A DNA stretch of 14,906 nt from Eubacteriales Family XIII. Incertae Sedis bacterium (GTDB lineage: Bacteria; Bacillota; Clostridia; Peptostreptococcales; Anaerovoracaceae), in the NCBI GenBank assembly GCA_031290715.1, contig JAITNA010000149.1, positions 1 to 14,906 of the forward strand, written 5' to 3'. The notes beneath the pieces are model-generated. The model ran no database searches. It was not told the origin of the DNA and worked only from the letters and a program-made list of their open reading frames with translations. Every line of letters begins with the position of its first letter. Positions within the stretch are counted from its first letter, which is position 1. Of this stretch, positions 6,184 through 13,094 are shown piece after piece. The translations under genes were made by a program, and so were the position numbers.

Positions 6184-8618
6184 CGGAGTACAACAAAGAC
6201 ACGGTCCGGGACGAAATCGTCAAGAAGCTCAGGCGCAGTCTTGGCCTTACGCCGGACGAAGCGACCAAAGAAGATATGTATCAGGCAGTCGGCCTTAGCG
6301 TTCGTGATATCATCATGGACAAATGGGCCGACTCCCTTAAAGAAGTCCACAAGCAAGGCGCGAAAAGATTATATTATCTTTCCGCGGAGTTCCTCATGGG
6401 CCGGGCGCTTGTCAACAATATGATCAACCTCGACCTCTATGACGCGTACCGGGACGCCCTGACGGATTTGGGTACGGACCTCGGCGAGATCGAGGAGCAG
6501 GAAGCCGACGCGGGCCTTGGCAACGGAGGGCTCGGCCGCTTGGCCGCGTGCTTCCTCGATTCCCTTTCCACGCTCGAAATGCCCGTTACGGGCTGCTGCA
6601 TCCGCTATGAACACGGGCTGTTCCGTCAAAAAATCGTGGACGGCCGTCAAGTCGAGGTGGACGATAATTGGCTCGAGAACGGCAATATATGGGAAATCGC
6701 CCGCCCGGACGACAAGGTGGAGGTGAAGTACGGCGGCCACGTCGAAGAGATTTGGACGGAGCATGGCTTGTCCGTGGAACACAGCGGCTATACGAGCGTG
6801 ATGGCCTATCCTTACGACTACCCGGTCATCGGCTATGAGAGCAACGTCCCCGCGACGCTCCGGCTTTGGGAAGCGCGGGCCAAGACAGAAATCGATATGT
6901 CCTACTTCAACAAAGGCGATTACGCGCGGGCCGTGGAGGAAAGCGCCTTGGTAGAAGCCGTGTCGCAGGTGCTGTACCCGGAGGACAACCACGAACCGGG
7001 CCGGCTGCTCAGGCTCAAGCAATTCTACTTCTTCACCTCGGCGTCCATGCAATTTCTCGTCAATAGTCATAAAAGACATCATCAAGACGTGCGCTCCCTG
7101 CCCGACAATTACACGATTCAAATCAACGATACCCACCCGACCTTGGCGATTCCCGAACTGATTCGCATTTTGATGGACGACGAGGGGCTGACGTGGGACG
7201 AGGCGACGGATATCGCGTACCGGATGTTCAACTATACGAACCACACGATCATGAGCGAAGCTTTGGAACGTTGGAACGAGAACATGTTTCGCGGGCTCCT
7301 GCCGCGTATCCACAAGATTATTACAGTAATTGACCAGCGTTTTCGCGACCGTATCTGGGAGAAGTGGCCGGGCGACTGGAACAAGATGAACGAGCTTTCG
7401 ATCATCGGCGGCGGGGAGATCCGCATGGCCAATCTGTGCATCGCGGTCTGCGGGAAGGTCAACGGCGTTTCGCGGCTTCACGCGGGGATCATCAAGACGA
7501 GGACGTTCCGCGATTTCTATATCCTCTTCCCGGACAAGTTCCTCGGCGTGACGAACGGAATCACGACAAGGCGCTGGCTCGCGAAAGCCAACATGCCGCT
7601 GACGAAGGTGATTTCGGAGCGGATCGGCAGGGATTTCCTCAAGGATTATACGCGCTTTGAGCAGCTTCGGGACTACGCGGACGATACGGCATTTCACCTT
7701 GCGGCGGGCGAGGTCAAACGGCTGAACAAGGTGCGTCTGCGCGATTTGATTTACGAGAAACAGGGGATCGAGCTCAATCCGGATATGATCTTCGACGTGC
7801 AGGCCAAGCGGTTGCATGAATACAAACGGCAGCTTCTGAAGCTTCTTCATATCCTGCACCTCTACTTCACGGTCAAGACGGACCGGAGCGCGAAGATCAC
7901 GCCGTCGGCGTTCCTGTTCGCGGCGAAGGCCGCGCCGGGCTACTACATGGCCAAGGAGATCATCCGCCTGATCAATTCGGCGGCCGAGCTCATCAACGGC
8001 GACCCGGATGTGCGCGATCTGCTGAAGATTGTGTTCATCGAAAACTACAGCGTGTCCGTCGCGGAGGTGCTCATCCCGGCCACGGACGTCAGCGAGCAAA
8101 TCTCGACGGCGGGCCTTGAAGCGTCGGGGACGGGCAATATGAAATTCATGCTGAACGGGGCGGTCACGATCGGCACGATGGACGGCGCCAATGTGGAAAT
8201 CCATGACGCGGTCGGGCCGGACGGCATCTTCATCTTCGGCGCCGCGGTAGAGGAGATCGAGCAGATGGACCGTTTCGGCTCCTATCAGCCGTACCGCGCC
8301 TACGAGGAAAACCCGGACATCCGGCGCGTACTCGACAGCCTGATCAGCGGGATTCTGCCCGCACAGTCCGGCAAGCAGTTCCACGATGTGTACAATTCCC
8401 TGATCTTTGACGGGCAGGGGCGGGCGGACAAATATTATCTGCTGCACGATTTCGCTTCGTATGACGAGGTCTACCGCAAGCTGACGGCCGCCTATGAGGA
8501 CCGCACGCGATGGATGCGCATGTCGGCGAGGAACACGATCTGCTCGGGGATATTCTCTTCCGACCGGACCATCCGCGAATACGCGGAGCAGGTGTGGCAT
8601 CTCGAAAGGCTGCGGTAA
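6177..8618 (+). CDS. glgP: Glycogen/maltodextrin phosphorylase GlgP
   Basis: This GT35, PLP-dependent enzyme (EC 2.4.1.1, 813 aa from this start) releases glucose-1-phosphate from non-reducing ends of alpha-1,4-glucans. Visible family motifs are YYLSAEFLMGR near residue 65, ADAGLGNGGLGRLAACFLDS near 110, TNHTIMSEALE, and SGTGNMKFMLNG with PLP-binding K656 followed by GTMDGANVEI. The ATG at 6177 is chosen because GAGGTGGG ends just upstream and family homology starts a few residues later. In-frame ATGs at 6117 and 6159 lack a good ribosome binding site, and the first lies inside a repeat. The gene follows the repeat array and ends 2 nt before the GH13 gene. Confidence 0.95.
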   Translation: MTTEYNKDTVRDEIVKKLRRSLGLTPDEATKEDMYQAVGLSVRDIIMDKWADSLKEVHKQGAKRLYYLSAEFLMGRALVNNMINLDLYDAYRDALTDLGTDLGEIEEQEADAGLGNGGLGRLAACFLDSLSTLEMPVTGCCIRYEHGLFRQKIVDGRQVEVDDNWLENGNIWEIARPDDKVEVKYGGHVEEIWTEHGLSVEHSGYTSVMAYPYDYPVIGYESNVPATLRLWEARAKTEIDMSYFNKGDYARAVEESALVEAVSQVLYPEDNHEPGRLLRLKQFYFFTSASMQFLVNSHKRHHQDVRSLPDNYTIQINDTHPTLAIPELIRILMDDEGLTWDEATDIAYRMFNYTNHTIMSEALERWNENMFRGLLPRIHKIITVIDQRFRDRIWEKWPGDWNKMNELSIIGGGEIRMANLCIAVCGKVNGVSRLHAGIIKTRTFRDFYILFPDKFLGVTNGITTRRWLAKANMPLTKVISERIGRDFLKDYTRFEQLRDYADDTAFHLAAGEVKRLNKVRLRDLIYEKQGIELNPDMIFDVQAKRLHEYKRQLLKLLHILHLYFTVKTDRSAKITPSAFLFAAKAAPGYYMAKEIIRLINSAAELINGDPDVRDLLKIVFIENYSVSVAEVLIPATDVSEQISTAGLEASGTGNMKFMLNGAVTIGTMDGANVEIHDAVGPDGIFIFGAAVEEIEQMDRFGSYQPYRAYEENPDIRRVLDSLISGILPAQSGKQFHDVYNSLIFDGQGRADKYYLLHDFASYDEVYRKLTAAYEDRTRWMRMSARNTICSGIFSSDRTIREYAEQVWHLERLR

Positions 8619-8620
8619 CT

Positions 8621-10669
8621 ATGGATTCGATTACTTTCGGCAGCGTCACGATCAGCGATGTCAACATCGTACACGACAGCGCGAAGGAGCGGTATCGTCA
8701 GCCGTTCGGCGCGGTGGCGGCCGGGACGGAGGTACGGCTTTCCCTCCAGATCAACGGCCTTCATATCGAGCGGGCGCTGCTCTGCGTGATTCGCGACGGC
8801 GCCGCTTCCCGTATCGAGCTCTACGCGGACGGCAACCTGCTCTCGGCGCGCTACGTCATGCCGCAGACAGGCTGCGTCCTCTGGTACTGGTTCGAGATCG
8901 TCCTGCGGGATGGCAGCGTGGCTTATTACGGCTCGGAAACCGGTGATAACAGCGGTCTTGGGCGTATCTACCGAAATCCGCCGCCCTCCTTTCAAATAAC
9001 GGTGCACGAGTCGGGCTTTGTCACGCCGGCTTGGGCGAAAAAGGCCATTCTCTATCAGATTTTCCCCGACCGTTTTCATCGCGGCGACCCGGAAAGTGCG
9101 CGCGCGGGCGTTCTTCAGCACAGGGAAAAGGGGCGCGGCGAGATCGAGCTTCACGAGCAGTGGGACGAAACGCCGGTGTACACGGCGAAGGACGGGCGGC
9201 TCTACTATATGCCGAGCGATGTTTTCGGCGGCGACTTGGCGGGGATCCGGCAGCGCTTGCCTTATCTAAAAGAGCTCGGCGTCACGCTCATCTACCTCAA
9301 CCCCATCTTTGAAGCGGCATCCAACCATCGTTACAATACGGGGGATTATCGGAAAATCGATCCGATTCTCGGGGACGAAGCGGCGTTTTCCGCGCTTGTC
9401 CGCGAAGCGCGGGCCCACGGGATCCGCTTGATTTTGGACGGCGTGTTTTCGCATACGGGCGACGACAGCGTGTACTTCAACCGCTACGGCCGCTACGATT
9501 CGGTGGGGGCGTATCAGAGCGAATCGTCGCCGTATTTCGGGTGGTACAAGTTCAGCTCGTTCCCGGACAAATATGAAAGCTGGTGGGGTTTTGAATCCTT
9601 GCCGGAGGTCAATGAATACAACGCGGAGTGGATTGATTTCATCATCGAAAACGAGGACAGCGTACTGGCGCACTGGATTTCACTGGGCGCCGGCGGGTTT
9701 CGGCTCGACGTCGCGGACGAGCTGCCCGACGATACGGTCGAGCGGATACGCGGGGCGCTGAAGCGCGCGGACGGGGACGCGTTCCTGCTCGGGGAGGTCT
9801 GGGAGGACGCGACGACGAAACAGAGCTATCAGATCCCGCGGCGCTACGCGCTCGGCGGCGGGCTCGACTCCGTGATGAACTACCCGTTCCTGACGCGGAC
9901 GGCGGATTTTCTGATGGGGCGTATCAACGCCTATACCTACCGCAAGTTTCTTGTCAGCCAACGGCTCAACTACCCGAAAGAGATGTATTACACCCTCATG
10001 AATCTGCTTTCGTCGCATGATGTCCCGCGGATTCGGACGGTGCTGTCGCGGGAGGTGAACCCGCAGGGCATGACGCGGGAGCAGCAAGCCGTGTACGAGG
10101 TCACGCCCGCGGAAAACGCGCTCGGGGCCAGGCGGCAGGGCTTGGCGGCGGCCATTCAGTTTTCGCTGCCGGGGATTCCTTCTGTCTACTACGGCGATGA
10201 GGTCGGCATGACGGGGCTTCTCGACCCGTTCAACCGCAAGACTTGGCGGGAGGAGCATCCCGCGATCTTGGGTTGGTACAAAAAGCTCGCCGCGCTCCGG
10301 CGCGCGCACCCGGTCCTCAGCACGGGGCATGCGCTGTTTTATTCCACGAACGGGAATGTGTTCGGTGTGCTGCGCTATACGATCGGCGGCCGGGACGCGT
10401 TTGGGGAGGAGATCGGAATGGACGCGGTTCTGACCGTCGTCAACCCCTCTCCCGTTTCGCACCGCATTGTCATTGATCTGGCGCAGGAGAAGGAATGCCT
10501 GCCGTTTGAACACCTCGAGATCATCAGGAGCCTCAAGGGGACGATGGCTGAAAGTTTGGTTCAAAGCCGTACGGTCCCGATGGAAAGCGGTTTGCTCGAC
10601 ATCCGGATGGAGCCGTATACGGCCGACATCCTGCGGCTGAGTTGGGACGCGGCCGATGGCGGCGAGTAA
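8621..10669 (+). CDS. GH13 alpha-glycosidase, neopullulanase/cyclomaltodextrinase type
   Basis: This 682-aa enzyme is likely cytoplasmic because no signal peptide is seen. The first ~110 residues form a beta-rich module resembling CBM34, as in the GH13_20 group (maltogenic amylase, neopullulanase, cyclomaltodextrinase). The barrel begins at about 138 with WAKKAILYQIFPDRF. Catalytic regions are complete: DGVFSHTGDD from residue 273, GFRLDVADE with nucleophile D363, GEVWED with acid/base E392 and SSHDVPRI with D467. LPEVN matches the region V position. It probably trims maltodextrins and limit dextrins left by GlgP. The ATG at 8621 is preferred; an upstream in-frame ATG lies deep inside glgP. 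Exact substrate choice within the family cannot be read from sequence. Confidence 0.88.
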   Translation: MDSITFGSVTISDVNIVHDSAKERYRQPFGAVAAGTEVRLSLQINGLHIERALLCVIRDGAASRIELYADGNLLSARYVMPQTGCVLWYWFEIVLRDGSVAYYGSETGDNSGLGRIYRNPPPSFQITVHESGFVTPAWAKKAILYQIFPDRFHRGDPESARAGVLQHREKGRGEIELHEQWDETPVYTAKDGRLYYMPSDVFGGDLAGIRQRLPYLKELGVTLIYLNPIFEAASNHRYNTGDYRKIDPILGDEAAFSALVREARAHGIRLILDGVFSHTGDDSVYFNRYGRYDSVGAYQSESSPYFGWYKFSSFPDKYESWWGFESLPEVNEYNAEWIDFIIENEDSVLAHWISLGAGGFRLDVADELPDDTVERIRGALKRADGDAFLLGEVWEDATTKQSYQIPRRYALGGGLDSVMNYPFLTRTADFLMGRINAYTYRKFLVSQRLNYPKEMYYTLMNLLSSHDVPRIRTVLSREVNPQGMTREQQAVYEVTPAENALGARRQGLAAAIQFSLPGIPSVYYGDEVGMTGLLDPFNRKTWREEHPAILGWYKKLAALRRAHPVLSTGHALFYSTNGNVFGVLRYTIGGRDAFGEEIGMDAVLTVVNPSPVSHRIVIDLAQEKECLPFEHLEIIRSLKGTMAESLVQSRTVPMESGLLDIRMEPYTADILRLSWDAADGGE

Positions 10670-12302
10670 CTGCGCCCGGCGGGCGGGGATTTTGCTGCCT
10701 GTCACCGCGCTGCCGTCCGCGGGCGGGATCGGGACGCTCGGCGCGTCGGCTTACGAATTTGTGGATTTTCTGGCGGCGGCGGGACAGAGTATCTGGCAAG
10801 CACTGCCGATCGGCCCCGTTGGATTCGGCCATAGCCCCTATCAGGCGTCATCGGCGTTCGCGGGCAATCCTTGGCTCATTGATATCGAGGGGCTTGTGCG
10901 GGACGGCTTGGTCACGAAGCGGGAAGCGTCGGCGTTTTTTGCGGCGGGCGTTGGGCGCGGCGGCGGGCGTGTGAGCGCTGATGTGAATGTGAACGCTGAT
11001 GTGAATGCGCGGGCCGGCGGGCGCGCGGGTGCGGCGGCGTATGAATTTCAGCGAAAGTATAAGGAACCGCTGCTTTTGGCGGCGGCGCGGCGTTTGGACG
11101 GCAGGGGCGCCGCCTATCGAAAGTTTTTGAAAGAATCCGGCGACTGGGCGGAAGCGTTTGCGCTGTATTCCGCGGCGGCGGCCGGACTCGGCGGCGCGCC
11201 GCTTGCTTCCTGGCCGAAGCGTCTGCGCAATCCGGCCGCGGCTGTGCTCACGGAACTCCGGGAGATGTATGCGGAGGAAATCGAATGCACGAAACGCATA
11301 CAGTATCTTTTTTTCTCGCAGTGGAAAAATCTCAAAAGCTACGCGAATCTGAAAGGCGTGGGAATCGTGGGCGACCTGCCCCTGTATGTTTCGGCGGACT
11401 CGGCTGATTTTTGGCTTCACCGCCCGGTGTTCGACGTCGGGCGGGATGGGCTTCCCGCCGCGGTGGGGGGTGTGCCGCCCGATGATTTTTCGGAGGATGG
11501 GCAGGTCTGGAACAATCCCGTCTTTGCGTGGGGCCGGCACAAAAAAGAGGTGTTTGATTGGTGGCGATTGCGCCTTTTGCAGGCTTCGCGGCTCTACGAC
11601 GGGGTGCGTATCGACCATTTCCGCGGCTTTTCCGAATATTTCGCGATCCCGGTTTCGGCGGCGGGTGTGCGTGTGAGCGGCGCGGCGGGCGGCTCCGGGG
11701 CGAAGTATGAGGGAAGCGCCGGGGCAAAGTGCGCACGGGGGGCTGCGGCGTCGTCGGGCGTATGGCGTCCGGGGCCGGGCAAGGCGTTTATTGATTTCAC
11801 GCGCTCGCACTTTCCCGGGCTATGGATCATCGCGGAGAATCTCGGTTCGCTGACGGAGGAAGCGGAGGATTTGCTTTGCTACAGCGGCTTCCCCGGTATG
11901 AAGGTGCTGCAATTTGCGTTTTCGGGGGATTCGGATAATAGATATCTGCCGCACAACATCGAGGAAAACTGCGTCGTCTACACGGGGACGCACGACAACA
12001 ATACGGTCAAGGGTTGGGCGCGGGAGCTTTCACAGGGGCAGGCGGATTTCGCGCTCCGGTATCTGGGGCTTTCGCGCCGCTTAGAACTGCCGTCCGCGCT
12101 CATCCGCGCCGCGCTCGCGAGCAGGGCGGACACGGCGATCATTCCGATGCAGGACTGGCTCGGGCTTGGGGCCGCTTCGCGCGTCAATACGCCGGGGACG
12201 ATCGGCGGGCGCAACTGGAAGTGGCGGCTCGCGGAGGGTACGCTGACGGAGGGACTGGCCGAACGAATCCGGGCGTGCACGAAAGAGCTGTATGGGCGGT
12301 AG
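10656..12302 (+). CDS. malQ: 4-alpha-glucanotransferase (amylomaltase) MalQ with two low-complexity insertions
   Basis: MalQ (GH77, EC 2.4.1.25) disproportionates maltodextrins and feeds chains of usable length to the phosphorylase. The N-terminus RRAGILLPVTALPSAGGIGTLG is diagnostic. The catalytic set is present: VRIDHFRG with nucleophile D320, AENLG with acid/base E394 and THDNNT with D447. The protein is 548 aa, roughly 50 longer than the ~500-aa amylomaltases. The excess lies in two Ala/Gly/Arg-rich stretches, about residues 98-129 and 334-368, the second between nucleophile and acid/base. The reading frame and active site are intact, so it is probably functional. The start overlaps the GH13 gene by 14 nt, with only a weak ribosome binding site. 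No clear terminator follows the stop. Confidence 0.92.
   Translation: MAASNCARRAGILLPVTALPSAGGIGTLGASAYEFVDFLAAAGQSIWQALPIGPVGFGHSPYQASSAFAGNPWLIDIEGLVRDGLVTKREASAFFAAGVGRGGGRVSADVNVNADVNARAGGRAGAAAYEFQRKYKEPLLLAAARRLDGRGAAYRKFLKESGDWAEAFALYSAAAAGLGGAPLASWPKRLRNPAAAVLTELREMYAEEIECTKRIQYLFFSQWKNLKSYANLKGVGIVGDLPLYVSADSADFWLHRPVFDVGRDGLPAAVGGVPPDDFSEDGQVWNNPVFAWGRHKKEVFDWWRLRLLQASRLYDGVRIDHFRGFSEYFAIPVSAAGVRVSGAAGGSGAKYEGSAGAKCARGAAASSGVWRPGPGKAFIDFTRSHFPGLWIIAENLGSLTEEAEDLLCYSGFPGMKVLQFAFSGDSDNRYLPHNIEENCVVYTGTHDNNTVKGWARELSQGQADFALRYLGLSRRLELPSALIRAALASRADTAIIPMQDWLGLGAASRVNTPGTIGGRNWKWRLAEGTLTEGLAERIRACTKELYGR
10977..11012 (+). repeat. 18-bp in-frame tandem duplication inside malQ insert 1
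   Basis: Two adjacent 18-bp units encode ADVNVN (residues 108-113) and ADVNAR (114-119). The first 13 bases, GCTGATGTGAATG, are identical in both. The tandem lies in the middle of the first MalQ low-complexity insertion and suggests that slippage helped enlarge it. Confidence 0.75.
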
Positions 12303-12340
12303 AGGGATCGCCCTACTTGGAATGAACCGCCCGAAACTGT

Positions 12341-12868
12341 AAACAACTTATATTCAGAAGGCAGCACTTTTCGAAATATTACATTGTTCAAAACAGATCC
12401 AAAAACAGAACTAATCATCCTTGTTAGTTCAAATTGGCCATTATCATAATAGACAATAACATTGTCAAAAGCGGCAAATATCTGTAGATGTTCCAACAAA
12501 AATCTATAAAGCTGTTTCGATAACATCGCATTCAACTCAACAGTATCGTTAGCTTGTTTCTTATTCGCTACGATCATTTTGTATGATACATCAGCATGAC
12601 GGAAAAAAGTGAAAAGTGCATTGAAGATTTTCCTTCGCCAATCTATATTCATATATACATAGTCAAATTCGCGCCGAACTAATGGAGAGGTATGAATCGC
12701 TCTGTCGGGTATCCCCAATTGCCTTAAAACCGAATCGAGCCGATTCATGTTTTCGGAAAGGTTTGAACTTTGATCATGGAATACAAGGCTGAAAATGTAA
12801 TAGGGCGAGGTTTTGCTATGCAAGCTGAATTGCCCGGATTCATCGATGAAAACGCTGAGATTTGCCAT
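12341..12868 (-). pseudogene. DUF3800-family protein gene, C-terminally truncated
   Basis: Reading the minus strand from the ATG at 12868 (AAAAGGTGAT just upstream), 176 residues match the DUF3800 family. They include SVFIDESGQFS at the N-terminus, SPYYIFSLVFHDQS near 21-34, the IHTSPLVRREFDY block, ELNAMLSKQL, and FDNVIVYYDNGQFELTR near 134-150. As I know the family, LPSEYKLF should be followed by a QVADLICTLEL-type segment and a basic tail, about 50 residues in all. Here homology stops at F176 (12341), and the frame runs on through malQ antisense to 11978. The gene is AT-rich, unlike its neighbours, which suggests horizontal acquisition and then 3' loss. Family function is not established; the paired acidic residues (DESG, YYDN) hint at a nuclease-like fold. 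Confidence 0.8.
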
Positions 12869-12900
12869 ATCACCTTTTAGAGATCCTCTTTTCACTGTCA

Positions 12901-12926
12901 AATAAAAAAGCGGGGACATTCCCCGC
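12901..12926 (-). terminator. Rho-independent terminator (minus strand)
   Basis: On the minus strand, GCGGGGA (12926-12920) pairs perfectly with TCCCCGC (12916-12910) across a 3-nt loop. TTTTTTATT (12909-12901) follows immediately. It lies 33 bp before the DUF3800 ATG and downstream of the minus-strand promoter, so it either ends a short RNA or attenuates DUF3800 expression. Confidence 0.85.
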
Positions 12927-12980
12927 CGCGGGTGGGCCAGGGCCTTTCAGCCAGCCCAGTGGGCAACTTGCGTTGCTGTA
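12901..12980 (-). ncRNA. Candidate small structured RNA or attenuator leader (~75 nt)
   Basis: Between the promoter at 13015-12986 and the terminator, the minus-strand transcript would form three consecutive hairpins. Hairpin A is GCAAC-GCAA-GTTGC (12976-12963). Hairpin B is TGGGC...GCCCA (12958-12933) enclosing GGCT-GAAA-GGCC. Hairpin C is the terminator. Hairpins A and B carry GNRA-type tetraloops. No open reading frame of note is present. I could not match it to a riboswitch or known sRNA from memory. Because the DUF3800 gene lies directly downstream, it could be a cis-acting leader rather than a free sRNA. Confidence 0.5.
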
Positions 12981-12985
12981 AATAA

Positions 12986-13015
12986 ATTATACAAGGTTTT
13001 CGTACGAAACGTCAA
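12986..13015 (-). promoter_or_regulatory. Strong sigma-70-type promoter, minus strand
   Basis: TTGACG (13015-13010) and a perfect TATAAT (12991-12986) are separated by 18 bp. The start point would be near 12979. It drives the short hairpin-rich transcript and possibly the DUF3800 remnant. Confidence 0.75.
12998..13009. promoter_or_regulatory. Perfect 12-bp palindrome in promoter spacer, candidate operator
   Basis: TTTCGTACGAAA is a perfect palindrome that starts right after the -35 hexamer and lies wholly between the -35 and -10 boxes of the minus-strand promoter. This is a common operator position for dimeric repressors. No regulator gene is visible next to it. Confidence 0.5.
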
Positions 13016-13028
13016 GGGCAAAAACGGG

Positions 13029-13058
13029 TTGTCGGGATGTGTTTCGCGGATATATAAT
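13029..13058 (+). promoter_or_regulatory. Candidate promoter for the TPR protein gene
   Basis: A perfect TATAAT (13053-13058) lies 18 bp downstream of TTGTCG (13029-13034, only TTG conserved). The predicted start near 13065 leaves a ~30-nt leader with GGAGG ahead of the gene. The promoter is divergent from the one at 12986-13015; the two -35 boxes are 13 bp apart. Confidence 0.5.
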
Positions 13059-13094
13059 GTAATAAATTGTCGGTTTTGAATGGAGGAAATGACT

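Noticed and set aside
5918..6356. Minus-strand frames with IPANAGIQ/SRECGNP-type peptides in the repeat region
   Set aside because: These are the well-known translation artefacts of ATTCCCGC palindromic repeats, not genes.
6369..8600. 743-codon open frame antisense to glgP
   Set aside because: Shadow of a GC-rich gene: Arg/His/Val-rich with no family resemblance. The sense strand encodes complete, motif-bearing GlgP.
8510..8620. 37-codon upstream extension of the GH13 gene
   Set aside because: It lies entirely within glgP, lacks GH13-like sequence, and the ATG at 8621 has suitable context two bases after the glgP stop.
11978..12340. Continuation of the DUF3800 reading frame into malQ antisense
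   Set aside because: Beyond codon 176 the sequence has no family resemblance and is exactly the complement of malQ codons, so it is read-through after truncation.
12901..12980. Known riboswitch (cobalamin, c-di-GMP, preQ1, guanidine) in the minus-strand leader
   Set aside because: Only short accidental word matches such as CCCACTGGG were seen; none of the diagnostic conserved cores of these classes is present.
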